Part shown: positions 33,776-46,400 of the stretch, piece after piece | How positions within the stretch are numbered: position 1 is the first letter of the stretch | Layout of the letters: each line of letters opens with the position of its first letter | From: Ectocarpus siliculosus | Taxonomy: Eukaryota > Sar > Phaeophyceae > Ectocarpales > Ectocarpaceae | Direction of reading: 5' to 3' | NCBI GenBank assembly: GCA_000310025.1 | Contig: FN648414.1 | Coordinates: 1 to 64,000 of the forward strand | Length of the DNA: 64,000 nucleotides | The notes under the pieces: model-generated | The model's input: only the letters and a program-made list of their open reading frames with translations | Databases searched by the model: none | Told to the model about the DNA's origin: nothing | Position numbers and translations under genes: made by a program

Positions 33776-36700
33776 AGTTGGCACCGTGGGGCGGTGGGGA
33801 GAGAGGAGGACGTAGAACTGGATGGAGGTCGCCGTGCAAGCACATGGGTGCGGAGGTGCTACGGCCTGTTGGACATTTAATTTCCGGCGAAAGAGACATG
33901 ATGGATGGCTTGGGCGAGGTTTGGGAGCGTTGTCCGAGATGAACAGTGTTGAAGAACACGCACCGCTGTGTCTAGTCCGCTCAGTTTGTTGCGCCTGACA
34001 TGCCTCAAACTATGTAGTCCATAGACTGGTTCGAAAGAGGTTATGTAGGGAAAAGGACAGCTGTTAGAAAGTGGCAACCTCTCATTGTACCGTAGTGCGG
34101 CTGGCGTCGTTGACGGTTTCAGTGCGGCTCATACCTGCAAAGTTTCAGCAGATAGATTTGGAACAATGAGCAAAAAGAACCTCACCTTAGCCGGCCGCAT
34201 CGTTCACCGTAGGTACGTGTGGTAGGTGCAGACCTTGGGTACATCTTTTTATTCTTCGCCCAGAATTCGAGACCTTCGATACAATAACTACCAGATCGTA
34301 CATGTAGTCGTCGATCGATCGCAGAAACTATTGCCATTTTGCTGCCTCCACAATAGTACCCAGCCGGTTTCCTCCATTCACTGTAAAGACTTCATCACAT
34401 CCCGTTCGACTGTGGTCATATCTCGACTGTATGAAGTCTTTCTGTGTTTGTTTGTATTTATGTTTCCTAACAATGCCAATTTCCAACCCTGCGTCCGGCG
34501 ACACGGCGACTTGTTCCTGCCCGTGCCAGAGAGAAATAGACTCAACTATTACACACTGGCACAGCACGCGGTGACGACGGTGGCAGGGTAGATTTCCCCG
34601 AGAGCCTGCCTAGAGACGGAGAGCTGATGATGAGGACACTCAATGAGAAAATGAATTTTCAGTCCAAGCACGCGGTGTGTCTTTCGCCCTCCGATACCAG
34701 CTATCGCCTCGTGTGTCATTTCTAATCTCTGCGATTTGAACTGTGTTCATGTTAACCACGTGATCACCTCATGTTGAACGTTCGTGCGCGGTCGTCACAA
34801 TAACATCCTAAAGATCGGGCCACAAACATGCAATCCAGATCCACACGCAGCATCTGGGTTCCCACATGTACCTCCCCACCGATCTCGAGATCCATGCACG
34901 GGGCCCCGGCATGGCAATCGCACCGCATCGTTCGCAGAGCGTGCGCAGCTCGGATGAGAGTGATCACCTGTGCTTGCTTGTGGCCGTGTGCGACCAGATA
35001 GGAGAGGCGCGAATAGGGATCGCCATGATGAACATACGACATCCATCTATCCGCGGCAAGCTAATGAGGGAGAGAGGGGTGATACTGCTGTTGTTTTTCT
35101 TCAGCGAGATGCAGGTGCGGTACGTATATCATTCCCTTTTAGTAAGAGCCCCGCCAGCTTCAGTCGATTGCATGTATCGAGAGATAGCACAGCAGCTGGC
35201 GTGCCCGGGCTGCGGCGTATGGTGTCAAGGCCGTTCAATACGCAATGCCGTCACTTGGTTTTGCTGCACAGGGACAAAGAAAAGTCAGTAAGCAAGAGAG
35301 TAAAGGTTCAACAGGAGTTCAGAGTTCAGAGTTCAACAAGCCCGACATCAACAGCAGTGGCATCAGAATATTTTTACGGCGGGGGTGATGATTCGCCGAT
35401 ATCCACGGCGAGAGCCATTTTTTTTTTCGTCCTTGAACAAACGCGACGATAACACACACCGGAATTAATCACACCCGCAATCGCAGTTGTCGCACCAGTG
35501 GGCCAGCTGGTAACTTCGCAAGCTTCTGTTGAAGCGTGAACTACAACCTCGGCGTTGTCTCACAAATTAATATTCTCAAGTGGTATCCACAAGCAACCCT
35601 GAAACGCACCAGCCGGGGTCGCAGAGGCGGAGGCCACACAGGAGGTTCGTTGATTTAATTCTCCCGCCTTCCTTCTGTGATTGCCATAGTTCCATCGCGA
35701 ACGGTTCAGTGACCCCCTTCTCTCGTCGATAGTTAAGACAACACCACTACCAACAACAGCAACAACCCACAAGCAACCCTGAAACCCGATGATTCCACAT
35801 GTGCCCATAGTTTGACTTTCGCTCGACGAGGGAAAGGGGTCACTCAATCCTTTTCGCGATGAAATTATGGCAACCACAGAAGGAAGGCGGAAGAATTAAA
35901 TCAACGAACCTCCTGTGCGGCCTCCGCCTCTGTGACCCCCGGCTGGTACGACCGTCAACGAACCAACAAGTGTAGACAAAACAATCAAATTGACGCCCGG
36001 GATGATGTGATGACACACACGCACAATGTGGCTTCGTTACCTGTAGCATCTACTGGCTACACAGATCTTGTGTTGACTGGCTCTTCCCATTGCAACCTTT
36101 CGAACCCTTTCCACCACTCCGCCCCACCCCTTTCAACCGTTCAAACGCGAAACAAATCGGCTTAAATCCCCTCCTCTCCTCCTCTCTTCACCGTTGAACT
36201 CGCGATGACTGTACATTCCAATACGCACCGGCAGCACCAATGCTGTTCGGCGTTCTCCTTGACCGCGCCGCGCACGGGTTCTGGGAGAGCCAACGCGCAG
36301 CACACCGTGAGGCCACGACGAAGGCAGCGGAGCTACCAGCACCAATCGAGCATCGTGGGTGTAGGTGCGCCCCTTGCGACTGCCAGCAGCAGCAGCAGCA
36401 GCAGCCACCCTGCTTGTAGCATTCGCTCGGCGTCATCGGCAGCAAGGGGGATGCACGGGGGAGAGCTGCGTGCCCAGGATATCGACACCGTGGAACAGCG
36501 GGTGCGATTTTGGATATTTTTCAGTTTTTCTATGCAACAGAAAATGATGGATTCCGTCGAAATCGCACAATAGAGAATCAGAACTAAATATGCAAATGTT
36601 GCCATGCCCGCGGCGGTAGACCCCACTAATACCGTTGCACCTCTGCTCGAATGAAGTATTTGGGAGAGAGCAGATCGGAAGGAATAGGCAGACACCGCAC

Positions 36701-36852
36701 CGGAGAGCTGCACACTCAGGATGTCAGGCTTTGGTGGCGGTGACTGTGCTGAAAGCACCGAAAAATCCATGGCCAGAAGGAATGGCTAGCTTCGTGTCTA
36801 CACCGATGTATACAGGAGCTCGCTTCTTTCTTGTTGTGGATGGTTTTGTGCC
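33776..36852. other. Intergenic region between tectonic and oxygenase genes
   Basis: Three kilobases with no supported exon. Its main structure is the foldback at 35,608-35,947. A plus-strand frame around 34,866-35,115 and several frames at 36,150-36,600 are open but lack family signal. A Ser/Ala-rich stretch near 36,365-36,440 includes a short hydrophobic run ending in VAFA. That loosely recalls a plastid presequence cleavage site of secondary-plastid algae, so a 5' exon of the oxygenase may lie there. Confidence 0.35.
35608..35947. repeat. Foldback element, about 122-bp arms around a 93-bp spacer
   Basis: The left arm 35,608-35,729 (starting ACCAGCCGGGGTCGCAGAGG) is matched in reverse complement by 35,823-35,947 (ending CTCTGTGACCCCCGGCTGGT), with about 90 percent identity by eye. 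A 19-base direct repeat, CACAAGCAACCCTGAAAC, also occurs just before the left arm (35,588) and again inside the spacer (35,768). This is typical of a foldback transposon or an inverted duplication. No coding capacity was seen. Confidence 0.8.
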
Positions 36853-39800
36853 ATGAGCATGAAGAGCAGCAGCAGCATGAGCACGAGTACGTGGGGAATC
36901 CGGCCGCGCAAGAACTACGCAGGTTGGGGTGCGTCCTACGCTCCTCTTGTAGCATCTCGATCAGTATTCTGGAAGCAGTGGCGTTCTTTCGGCATCGCAC
37001 GATCAAACCAATCAACGGAGAAGGTTTGGCATCTTGGAACGGCGTTCGGAACTGGGCAGCTACGCGCTGTCGTTCTTGCTGTCGTTCAACCCTTTCGCGT
37101 CCCTCTTTCTGCTGCTGTTGCCTACGCCCACGTGCAAACACGCGGCCACTGCCTGAGATCACAGGAGGTTGACTCGGGTCCGAAAGACGAAAGCGGCAGC
37201 GCCGCCCCCGACACCAGCAAGCAAGCGGGCTTCCAGTGGAGGAGGCAATGGTACCCTGTGGCTGTCATGCGGGACCTAGAGGCCAGGGATCCACGGATGC
37301 CGTACCCTGTCCAGGTTTGTTTTTTTGCTCTCTTTTTCATGCGCCCACTCCCAGCGTTCCGTTGGGCTTCTAGTTTGGGGGACGGAGATGAGTCTCTTGC
37401 GGACCACCCTAGGTCACCCCTAGCTTGATCGCCCTTTGCAAAGTTCTTGTTTTAGTTTGAAGCGGTTCGATCGCTAGCGGTGATTTTGTGCGTTGTTTTG
37501 GCGGAACGTGCGGCAGGGAATCCATCTACTTTTGTACGGCCGAGTTGAAACCACGCTTGTACTCGATTCTGACACGTTGTGCTCTACACCGTTGACTTAC
37601 ATTATTTTTTTACACGTAGTCGATGTCTAGTCCTTAGTAGTCGGAATGACGCTGTGTCAAACAATCCCCTCCCGCACTATGTGGCTCTGGACGTACTCCC
37701 GCGCACCCTTGCTCTATTCCGCACCACCTCTGTTCGACCCGGTCTTCAGCTGATGGGAGAAGGATTGGTGGTATGGAAGGACCCAAAAGATGGTGGATGG
37801 AAAGCTTTTGCCGACAGGTGCCAGGTCGAAGGACGATTGTTGTTGTTTTTGTTGCAGCGCTGATAATGACGTGTTTTGTGCCAGCGTTTTTTGGATGCGG
37901 TGTTGTAGATGTGCTGCTACCGCGACGTTGCCGTTCGTTGTTGGTAGCAGGCACTGAACTCTAGCGTTGGCCGATTTTGTGGTTGCCTTTGCGTGCGACC
38001 CGTGGTCCACTCTCCCCGTTCCCCATGAACAACACGAAAACACGTAATTAATTCCGCGCTACCTATTGGTGTTACCTCTAGAAGGCAGGCGACAAATGTG
38101 AACGCCCGCACCCCCCACGGGGGCATGTAGATATGCTGCGTCCCTGCAGACGGGAAAACTACGCTACCGACCGAGACACGACACGTGATGTGACGGTGGT
38201 GGTTGGCCAGGGTAGGGTGGTGAACGGCAAGTTGGTTAGTATAAATCGAAGGACACGGGTGGGGCACGGCGGGGTTAGGGATGGGGCTGTTTGGATGCGG
38301 GTATGGTCGGGCGGGTGGTGGCGGGTGGCCAGTGGATCGGGACTACGCCCGTCATTCTAACGCAACGAATCATCCCTTAGAATGATGTCTAGTGATGGGT
38401 TGGGGCACAGATGATCGGTTTTGATGTGGCGAACCTTTCTCAGGTGTCCGCATCGCTGGGCGCCCCTGTCGGAGGGGCGGGTCGATCAAGAGAGCGGGCG
38501 CTTGCAGTGCATCTACCACGGCTGGGAGTTTGAAGGGTGAGTGAGAGAACTACAAGGAGGACGAGGATAGAGAGAGAGGGGGAGAGATAACCCACGCAGT
38601 ACGAGGGACCTCGCTGCGATGGTGGCTCGTTCACGGGTTCACCCGGCGGGATTTCCACACCGCTGGCATCTGCGTAGCGTACTCGACAAACGTCGCGCGT
38701 TCATCCATCAGTTGTTTGGTCCCCTCCGTAACCTTGGCAACTATCGACTCTTTGCGGACGGTTTTCTTCTGCCACCCCATGACCAGAGACGGAAAGTGCG
38801 GGAGCATTCCCCAAGCAACACCGGGGAGTCGTGAGACCGCGCAGAACTCGAAGAGGTGAGTTTAGGGACACGAGGGACTTTTGCTCGTAGGTGTTTAAGA
38901 AATCTGATCCTTGTCCCGTGCCAGGGGGCACGCGGTGAAGGCAACGCCCAGGCGCCGTCATTGTGTGCGTGTGTGCGATGTGTCTTCTTTTGGTCGACAC
39001 CGCTTACCAGCTCACAGAACGGAAATGCGCAATTTTAACGGACAAAGTGTCGTGATTTTCCTCAGAGGTCTGCGGAAGGGAAGCGGGCAGCAAGAGACTA
39101 CAATAGCGTCAGCATGAGGAGTGGTATCATAGGTTAGAATGAAAACAAGTGTCATGGCACTGCACCAGTGTACGTTCGCAAGTTTTTGTTTCGTTTTGTT
39201 GTGCCTTCCAGAGAGGTGAACCCGTTTGTTTTCGTGGAGAGCGTGTTGTACATCTTGCATTGCATTCGAACGGAAGCTGCCTACGAATATCGGTGGTCAT
39301 ACGGTACCTCGTCACCCCACCCCCTCTCGTATGAGGGTCATGCGACCCACACATCGGTCGTGTATCACAACAATAGCTTGAACCTGTTCGCTTCTACATG
39401 TATCATCCTTGAGTACGCACCCACGATCAATGTGCACCCCATCCCGCCCCCCTCCGCCCGCCCCTTCATACCGACTTTTCGCTAAAATAGGGCTCGCGCC
39501 ACAGAGTCATCCCAACCTAGCCCCGCCCCCCCCCCCTCTTCCAAGATCAACGAGTTCCCCGCCCCCCTCCTGTTCGTGGGTATTCTCTTCCTCTCCCCCT
39601 GCACAGGGCTTGCGCGACGGCCATCCCGACCAAGGTAGTAGAAGGCAAGCTGTGGTTGTGGCCGGACCCCAGCCCGGAGGGCGTCAAGGAGAGCGAGACC
39701 GTTCCGCCCGCGACCGTGCCAGGCCTGGACTTCGGTTCGGGAGACTTCGGCGGCAACTGGTACTGCCGAAAGTTGGCCTACGGGTTCGACACGCTCATCG

Positions 39801-40405
39801 AGAACCTCGCCGGTGCGGTTCATGAGTGGTGGTCCGGTGTTTGGATGGTTCTGATGTGCTGTTTTCCAAGAAGTTCCGGCTTGACGTTCGCTTTAGCAAA
39901 CGCAGTCATGCGGTGCTTGTGTAAGTCTGCGGCGTGCTGGCGCATGGTCGGGTCGGAGTTCGTTCTCGGACGGGCTCGACAAAGCTCGCCGGTGGGATGG
40001 GTAACGGAGACCTAGTAGTGATTTTGTCCTTTTCGGTTTTGTTGGTGGCGCCTCTCATGGAATACGTACATCGTCGTGTTTTTCTTCAGAGTGTTTGTTA
40101 GGAAAGGTAGATGGGAGCGCAAATTCACGATAGCCACGTTGTGCCTCCATTTCTGGAAAGCATGGAGGGCGTCCACCCATCGACAGGTACGGACGGCATT
40201 CGAATCCCCTGGTAGGTGAAAACGCAGATTGTTGTGTATTTTTTGCATGGGTTCGTGGTTTTGAGTCCGATGCTTGATTTGTTTCTGTCGGGATTGTGAA
40301 ATGTTTCGATACGCGAAGGGAACGGTCTGTTAGGAGTCGCGATATTGCGCGTAATGTGTCGGAACGCTTGTTGTGGTATACTTCGTATTTGCTTTTCGAG
40401 CTCTC

Positions 40406-40489
<84 letters not shown>

Positions 40490-43400
40490 TGTGCTGATTT
40501 CGGAGGGAGATATGAACTAACGGCAGATCCGTAAGTGAGTGATCTCCAGGTGAAGGACTGGCTTAAACTATTAATAGCAAATGTGCTGATTGGCATTGAT
40601 GTTGATGGTGGGTTCGATGCACGTCTCGAAAGTTCAGCAATACAGCGATGGGTGACACGATGCCCCCGCCCTTCTCCTCCGCCCTCGGAACGCAGACCCC
40701 GCACACGTTCCTTTCGCCCACCACGGTGTGATGGGAAGCCGTGCCATGGGCACCCCGATGGCGATCGAGATGGACAAGGAAGCGGGATCAGGTATGCCAT
40801 GGCAGGTAGCCATCACGCGCGACGGCGGGGTTACGCGTGCGCGCGTGTTGTGGTAGAGGACTAAGAACATGTTGCCCTGGGGGCAAGCTGGGCAGAATAC
40901 CGTACCTATGCTACGCATACCGGCGCACGATGAACAACGAGCAAGGACAACCGTTTGCCATGGACCCAGGCGAGGACGAGTTCGTGACGAAGAGGACCGG
41001 GTACGCCGGGAGCAACGTGATGCGCGTCGGGTTCAAGGCGCCGGGTCTCATCTACTACGAGAGCGACTACACCGAGGTGCCCATCAAGTGTTGCCGCTTG
41101 AGCGGGAGACTGGCTCAAATGAGTAACAGTAGAGATCCTAATCTTAATGCCGGTTGAAGAATGCCGGTGCCATAGTATAGTGCCGGTGTTTTCGGCGGTC
41201 ACACACTGGGTTTCCAAGTCATCATCTCAATACTTGGAATAGTGCCGGTTCGGTATAGTGCCGGTCAATTTTCTGGGCACATACCGGCACTTACACCGGG
41301 ACCTCTACTGTATAACCGGGAAGTTCTCTTATCACCCAATAATCATTCCTCATAATTATTTTCTTTTGTGTATTCCATGATAGTGTCGTTGACCCTAGCG
41401 CCAATAAGTGACATCATCGTAGCAGGAGTTACGAGGTCTGGTGGGAAAGGTCGCGCCTTGACACGCCTCAGGAGACTCTTGGGCGATCAATTTCTCGACC
41501 CTTTGAGGCACGCTCATAAATTCCACCCTTGTTCGATGAACCTGTATGTTTGCACCCCAAAGCTACCGTACGATCTCATCACCGTTGAACCCTACGTACA
41601 TTCCGACAGCGGTGTTCGGCGCTTCCCCAAACACAAACCCATTCTTTCCAAAGTGAGCTTCACCAAAATCTCGTCGTTAACAATGACTCCATTTGACCCT
41701 CTCCCACCTCCCCACCTTTCAGGATGCAAGGCCAAGGGTCTAACGACTATGGCATGCCTTTTACATGAGCACCCCCCCCCCCATCCCCTCGTTTCCCCCT
41801 CGTCGAAGTTGGCAGACTTCGACCAGGCTCTCCGTTGTAAAGATGCGAAAAAGCGCGTAGGGTTTATTCCCGTGTCTCCCCCTCTCTCCAGTTTGGCTCC
41901 AGAGAAACGGAACGCATTGTCGATGGTCGAACGAACAAAAGTCGTGCAACAAATGAGTACGTTTCCCCGACCCCCCTCTCGCCGAAATACCTTGCGGTTG
42001 TACGATATGTGTGTTTTTTGCTCAGACGCTGGGTACGACTGTAAAGAGGCTGGCCCCACTCTTCCGGGCGATTTACTGGTTTATGATCAAGCTGAAGATC
42101 GACAAGAGAATCTCCATGAAGGTACAGTCGTGGCCCCGACACACCGCGGTGTAATGACAGGCGAAAGTCACCGCGGTATATCGGGACACGGCACTATTTG
42201 AGTGTTGGGGAGTATGTAGATTGTACTATAGTAACTCAATCCCGTGATGAGCGATTTTTCCCGCGGTGTGTCGGGACCCACACTACTCTGGACCGCGGTA
42301 TCTCGGGACCATCACTGTAATCAAGTGGGCTCAAACACAGTACTACTCCATAGCGAAGGCTGGCACTACGTGGATCAACGAACCAATATGCCCGTGATCA
42401 AGGGGGTACCGTGATGTGTCTTTCCTGTGCCTCTCGTGTTTGTAAGTGGGTAGATGGTCCTATCAGGGTTTTGGACTCATTTGAGGCTCGTCTGTGGGGC
42501 CGCCTCTGCCCTGTCAGGAGGAGGAAGAGGTAATCGGGAAAAGAAAAATTGTGCGTGAGTGATCTTCGGATTAATACAGTTAGGGTCAGCGGTACACCAG
42601 ACGAAACAACGGCGTACGCGTGAGTAGACTGATTGGGGTTAGCGGGGAGCTGGGAATGCTGCAGGACAGATCGTGTAATTCGGAAAGGATATTGTTCAGG
42701 GTTGTTGTTTAACCCACTCCTTGTTCTACCACCGTTTTACGGCCATCTCGGAGCTCGCGATTCGCGTTTGCGGTCAAACCAGACCTCAACTTCGCTCGTT
42801 TGATTGTTATGGCGCGACAATGTGCGATTGAAATTGGAACCACATATATATGCTCGTTTGACGCTCCACATCGTGGCGGAAGGTCCCTGCACCAACCTGT
42901 TCGACATCTGTTGGCGAAAAGACCGATCCATTTGATTTCTATGCGTTTCTATCCGTCGGTGTTCTTGGTGTACTATTTATGAACCCGCTTGATCGCCCCC
43001 TTGTGGTGAAACATCAGCTGCTGACCGCTTTGCGGCGTAACATCGTCTGTCACTTTTTCTCTGGTCGTGTGGTTCAGAAGATAGTCGTTGCTGCGTCCGA
43101 TTTCTGTGGGTGCACTTGCGACATATCCCCAAAGTTGGCCCTGCTCTGTTTGCAGTGCATCGTTGATCACGATATTTCATCGATCGTGTCATGTCAAAAT
43201 CGTGTGATATTTTGATGTCGGCATGGATCCGATCATGCCACTGATCATGACCTTACGTTGATGATGACATGTCGTGTCATCGATCATGCCCATGTCATCA
43301 TTAAACCACGTTGGCCTTGAGTTGACATGGTTCATGTCATGACATCGATCATTCCACTTCGTCGATCCTGCCATGTCATCGATCACACCATGTCATCGAT

Positions 43401-46400
43401 CCTATCATGCCACTGATCATGTGACTTTACGTCGCTCATGACATGTCGCTTCGTGAATCGTGCCATGGCATCGATCCTCCCATGGCATCGATCCTCCCAT
43501 GTCATCGATCACACCATGTCACCAATAATATCGTGTACACCCATCATTTGCAGGACGAAGATCGGAAGGAAAGAAGCGATCGCCTGCTCTCCTACTTTGT
43601 GGGCTACGCTGTGCCCACCTCTCCCGGAAAGTGCATGATTTTCACAAGGTGGGGGTCGATCGGTCCAAAAGACAATGACAAGGAATGAATCCGTTTTGGT
43701 GTAGAGCATGGCGGAAACGCTCAGAACCGGAGGTTGGTGCTTTCTCTCTACGAAGAAAATCGAACGGCATTCTACAACGCCCCCGTAGGAGACTCGAACA
43801 TGCCCGTAGGATACTCGAACATGCACATTACTGTTTTTTTAGACGAGGCGAATACACCTAAGGCAATCAGCGCTTACAGGACGTACACTGTTATCTTGGA
43901 TATTCATGGTCACATGAGTAGCTGTATCAGGGAGGGTGGCATGCAGTTTGCTTGGTCAAACAAAGCTTGTGGCGAATGTTTTCAGAGACGACCGAAGATC
44001 CTTGGATGACGAGTGGGTGATATCCACGGTTATTTTGTCAGGAAGAATCTTAGGCAAAGCCAAGTTTATGCCTGACCGATTGACCGTGGATGACACCCAC
44101 CCGTCATCCAAGGACCTTCGGCTAACTCTGAAAAAGAATGGCCTCGAGGTTCGTTTGACCTTTCAGAAAACTGCCTGCCACCTTTTCCCCTTTTTCTCAG
44201 GTTCAATCTTGCTCACCTAGAAGGTCGAGGGGGTTCTACGAGAGAAAGGGAGTTTTACTGCGCAGCACCTTTCCCTTTCTCCCGTTTGAAGCCCTCGACC
44301 CTGCTGGTTGAGCACGATTGAACCTGTGTGCCAGATTATTTTAGTCCCCCCAGGAAGCCAAGCGGCAGGATGGGTTCGTGGACCTCCCTGAGATAGGGGA
44401 AGGTGGCACGCAGTTTCCTGATCGACCAAGAAACCTTGCGGCGAGAACAGAAAATCGAGACGAGAGAAGGTCCTTGGGTGACGGGTGGCGATTGTGCAAA
44501 CGAAGACGTACGTCTGGAGGACGGGTGACTCCAATAGGTCCTCAAGGGAAGTGATGGAAGGGACGATCGTCCTCCATCACTTCCCTTGAGGAGTTACCCG
44601 TCCGCCAGACGTATGTCTCCGTTTGCATAATCCCAACCCGCCATGCGTGCCACCTTTGACTTTCTTCTAAGGAAAGTTCGCGAAGCCATCCTGCCGCTCG
44701 GCTTCTTGGGGGACTAGTCAGGCACTCAGGCTCAATCGTGCTCCACAAGAAGGTCGGGGGCACCTTCAACGAGAACAGGGAAAGGTAGCGTGTAGTACCT
44801 TTCCCTTTTTCTCGTTGAATGTTCCGCCGACCTTCTGGTTTAACACCGTTGTATATCAGTGCGAGAATAGTCCTCCAAGAAGCCGAGCGGCAGGGTGGCT
44901 TCGTGCACTGTGCTCATCTTGGTCGACATGAACAGCCTGGTCATCATTCAAACGGAGACACAGCACGCAGTTTCCTGAATATGATGAAAAAAACGTGAAC
45001 AAAATCTGGCGGCGATTGTTTTCAGAGATGACCTAAGATCCTTGGATGACGAGTGGGTGTGATGCACGGTCTCACTCTGTCAGGCAGAATTTTGGGGCAA
45101 AACCTTCAAGGGACGAGATGCCATGCCCAAGATTATGCCTGTCCGATTCACCGTGGATATCACCCTCTCGTCATCCAAGGATCTTGGCTCATCTCTGACT
45201 AACAATCGCCGCAAGTTATTTTTACCAATCGTGAAACTGCGTCATTCCGTCCCTTTCTCTTCAATCAGAAACCCGTGTGCGACCCCCTTTCCCTCTCTGG
45301 CCGACGAGATAGAAACTGGAGACATATTTTGAGCGTCTCCCTCCCCGCCCCTTTCTCCCTTCGGCAGGACAGCGCGAAACTTTTTCCTCCAGCATCCGGT
45401 AATACCCCGCCGCTTCCGCAACAGCATCGCCAAGGAACACCTCGGGCAGCACCTAGTTCTCGACGGGGATAGCCCGGCGCTTCACATACAGGTGGCGAAG
45501 GGAGGAAGGAGCAAAACATGAGGCCGAACCAAGACTTTTTAGTAGTGGTGGTACGCCTGAAGTTTTCGTCATTAAGGTTTTCGTAAGGAGAAGGAAAAAG
45601 TTGTGCCACTCGCTTTTGCACAGTTTAGGTATGAACGAAAACGTCAATGTACTGTTACTTGGGGAGGAATAGCACATCGTCACAATACAACCAAGGTTTG
45701 GAGGTGAAATGGGACGAAACCGTGGAAAACGTAGCTGTCGCGCGCTACTAAACACTATCGGATGTCACGTCATGGAACATTTTGTTTTGAAGTCAAGAGC
45801 GAACAGAGTCTCAATAGACACTGGGCTTGGTTGTTGCGCGAAGACGAACAAATCACAACGCTACGCGTGTGAGGTTTGATTCCCAGCCCGTCGTGTGTTC
45901 AAAGTGAAGTTATGCAGTATGCTACGAACCACACTAAAGAGAGAACACGGAAACAATACAGGTTAGGGCGTAACCCCAAATCTCAATGTCTGCAGAAACA
46001 GCAAAAGAGCGCGAACTAAGAAAAACGCATCATGACGAAGTGAAAAGACACAAAAATCACCACACCGATTTTCAGGAACGCCTCCTGGCCGACGCTGGCG
46101 AGCGGGGTGTAGAGCGGCCGGAGAAGACGTACTACATGCCCACCGCCAGTGACGTCCCCGTCAGGTTCTTCCGGAAGTGGTACCACTCCCGAGGGGGCGC
46201 CGGACCTCCGTGGGCGAAGGTGAGAGACAATGCGAAGAACGAAAACCTATGGGGTGACATTCTGGCAATGAACTCGACAAGGAGGGGTGTGTGTGTGTGT
46301 GTGTGACGTCATCGGACATCGCCAAAATGCCAACAGAGGACGGACGGGGGGCGTTTAGTAGTTTCTGACAAACAACGGTTTCCGATGCGGAATGTTTCAT

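Noticed and set aside
36133-36445. Minus frames before the oxygenase gene
   Set aside because: They cross a (CAG)n-like stretch and show no domain or splice support.
40296-40520. Arg/Glu-rich coiled-coil-like frame
   Set aside because: Produced entirely by the (GA)n tract.
41368-42201. 277-codon plus frame as a transposase or host gene
   Set aside because: It runs into a MITE end, has no recognisable motif, and lies in an intron bounded by in-phase oxygenase exons.
43180-43540. CRISPR-like array
   Set aside because: Units are degenerate and contiguous without spacers, in a eukaryotic intron; it is a minisatellite.
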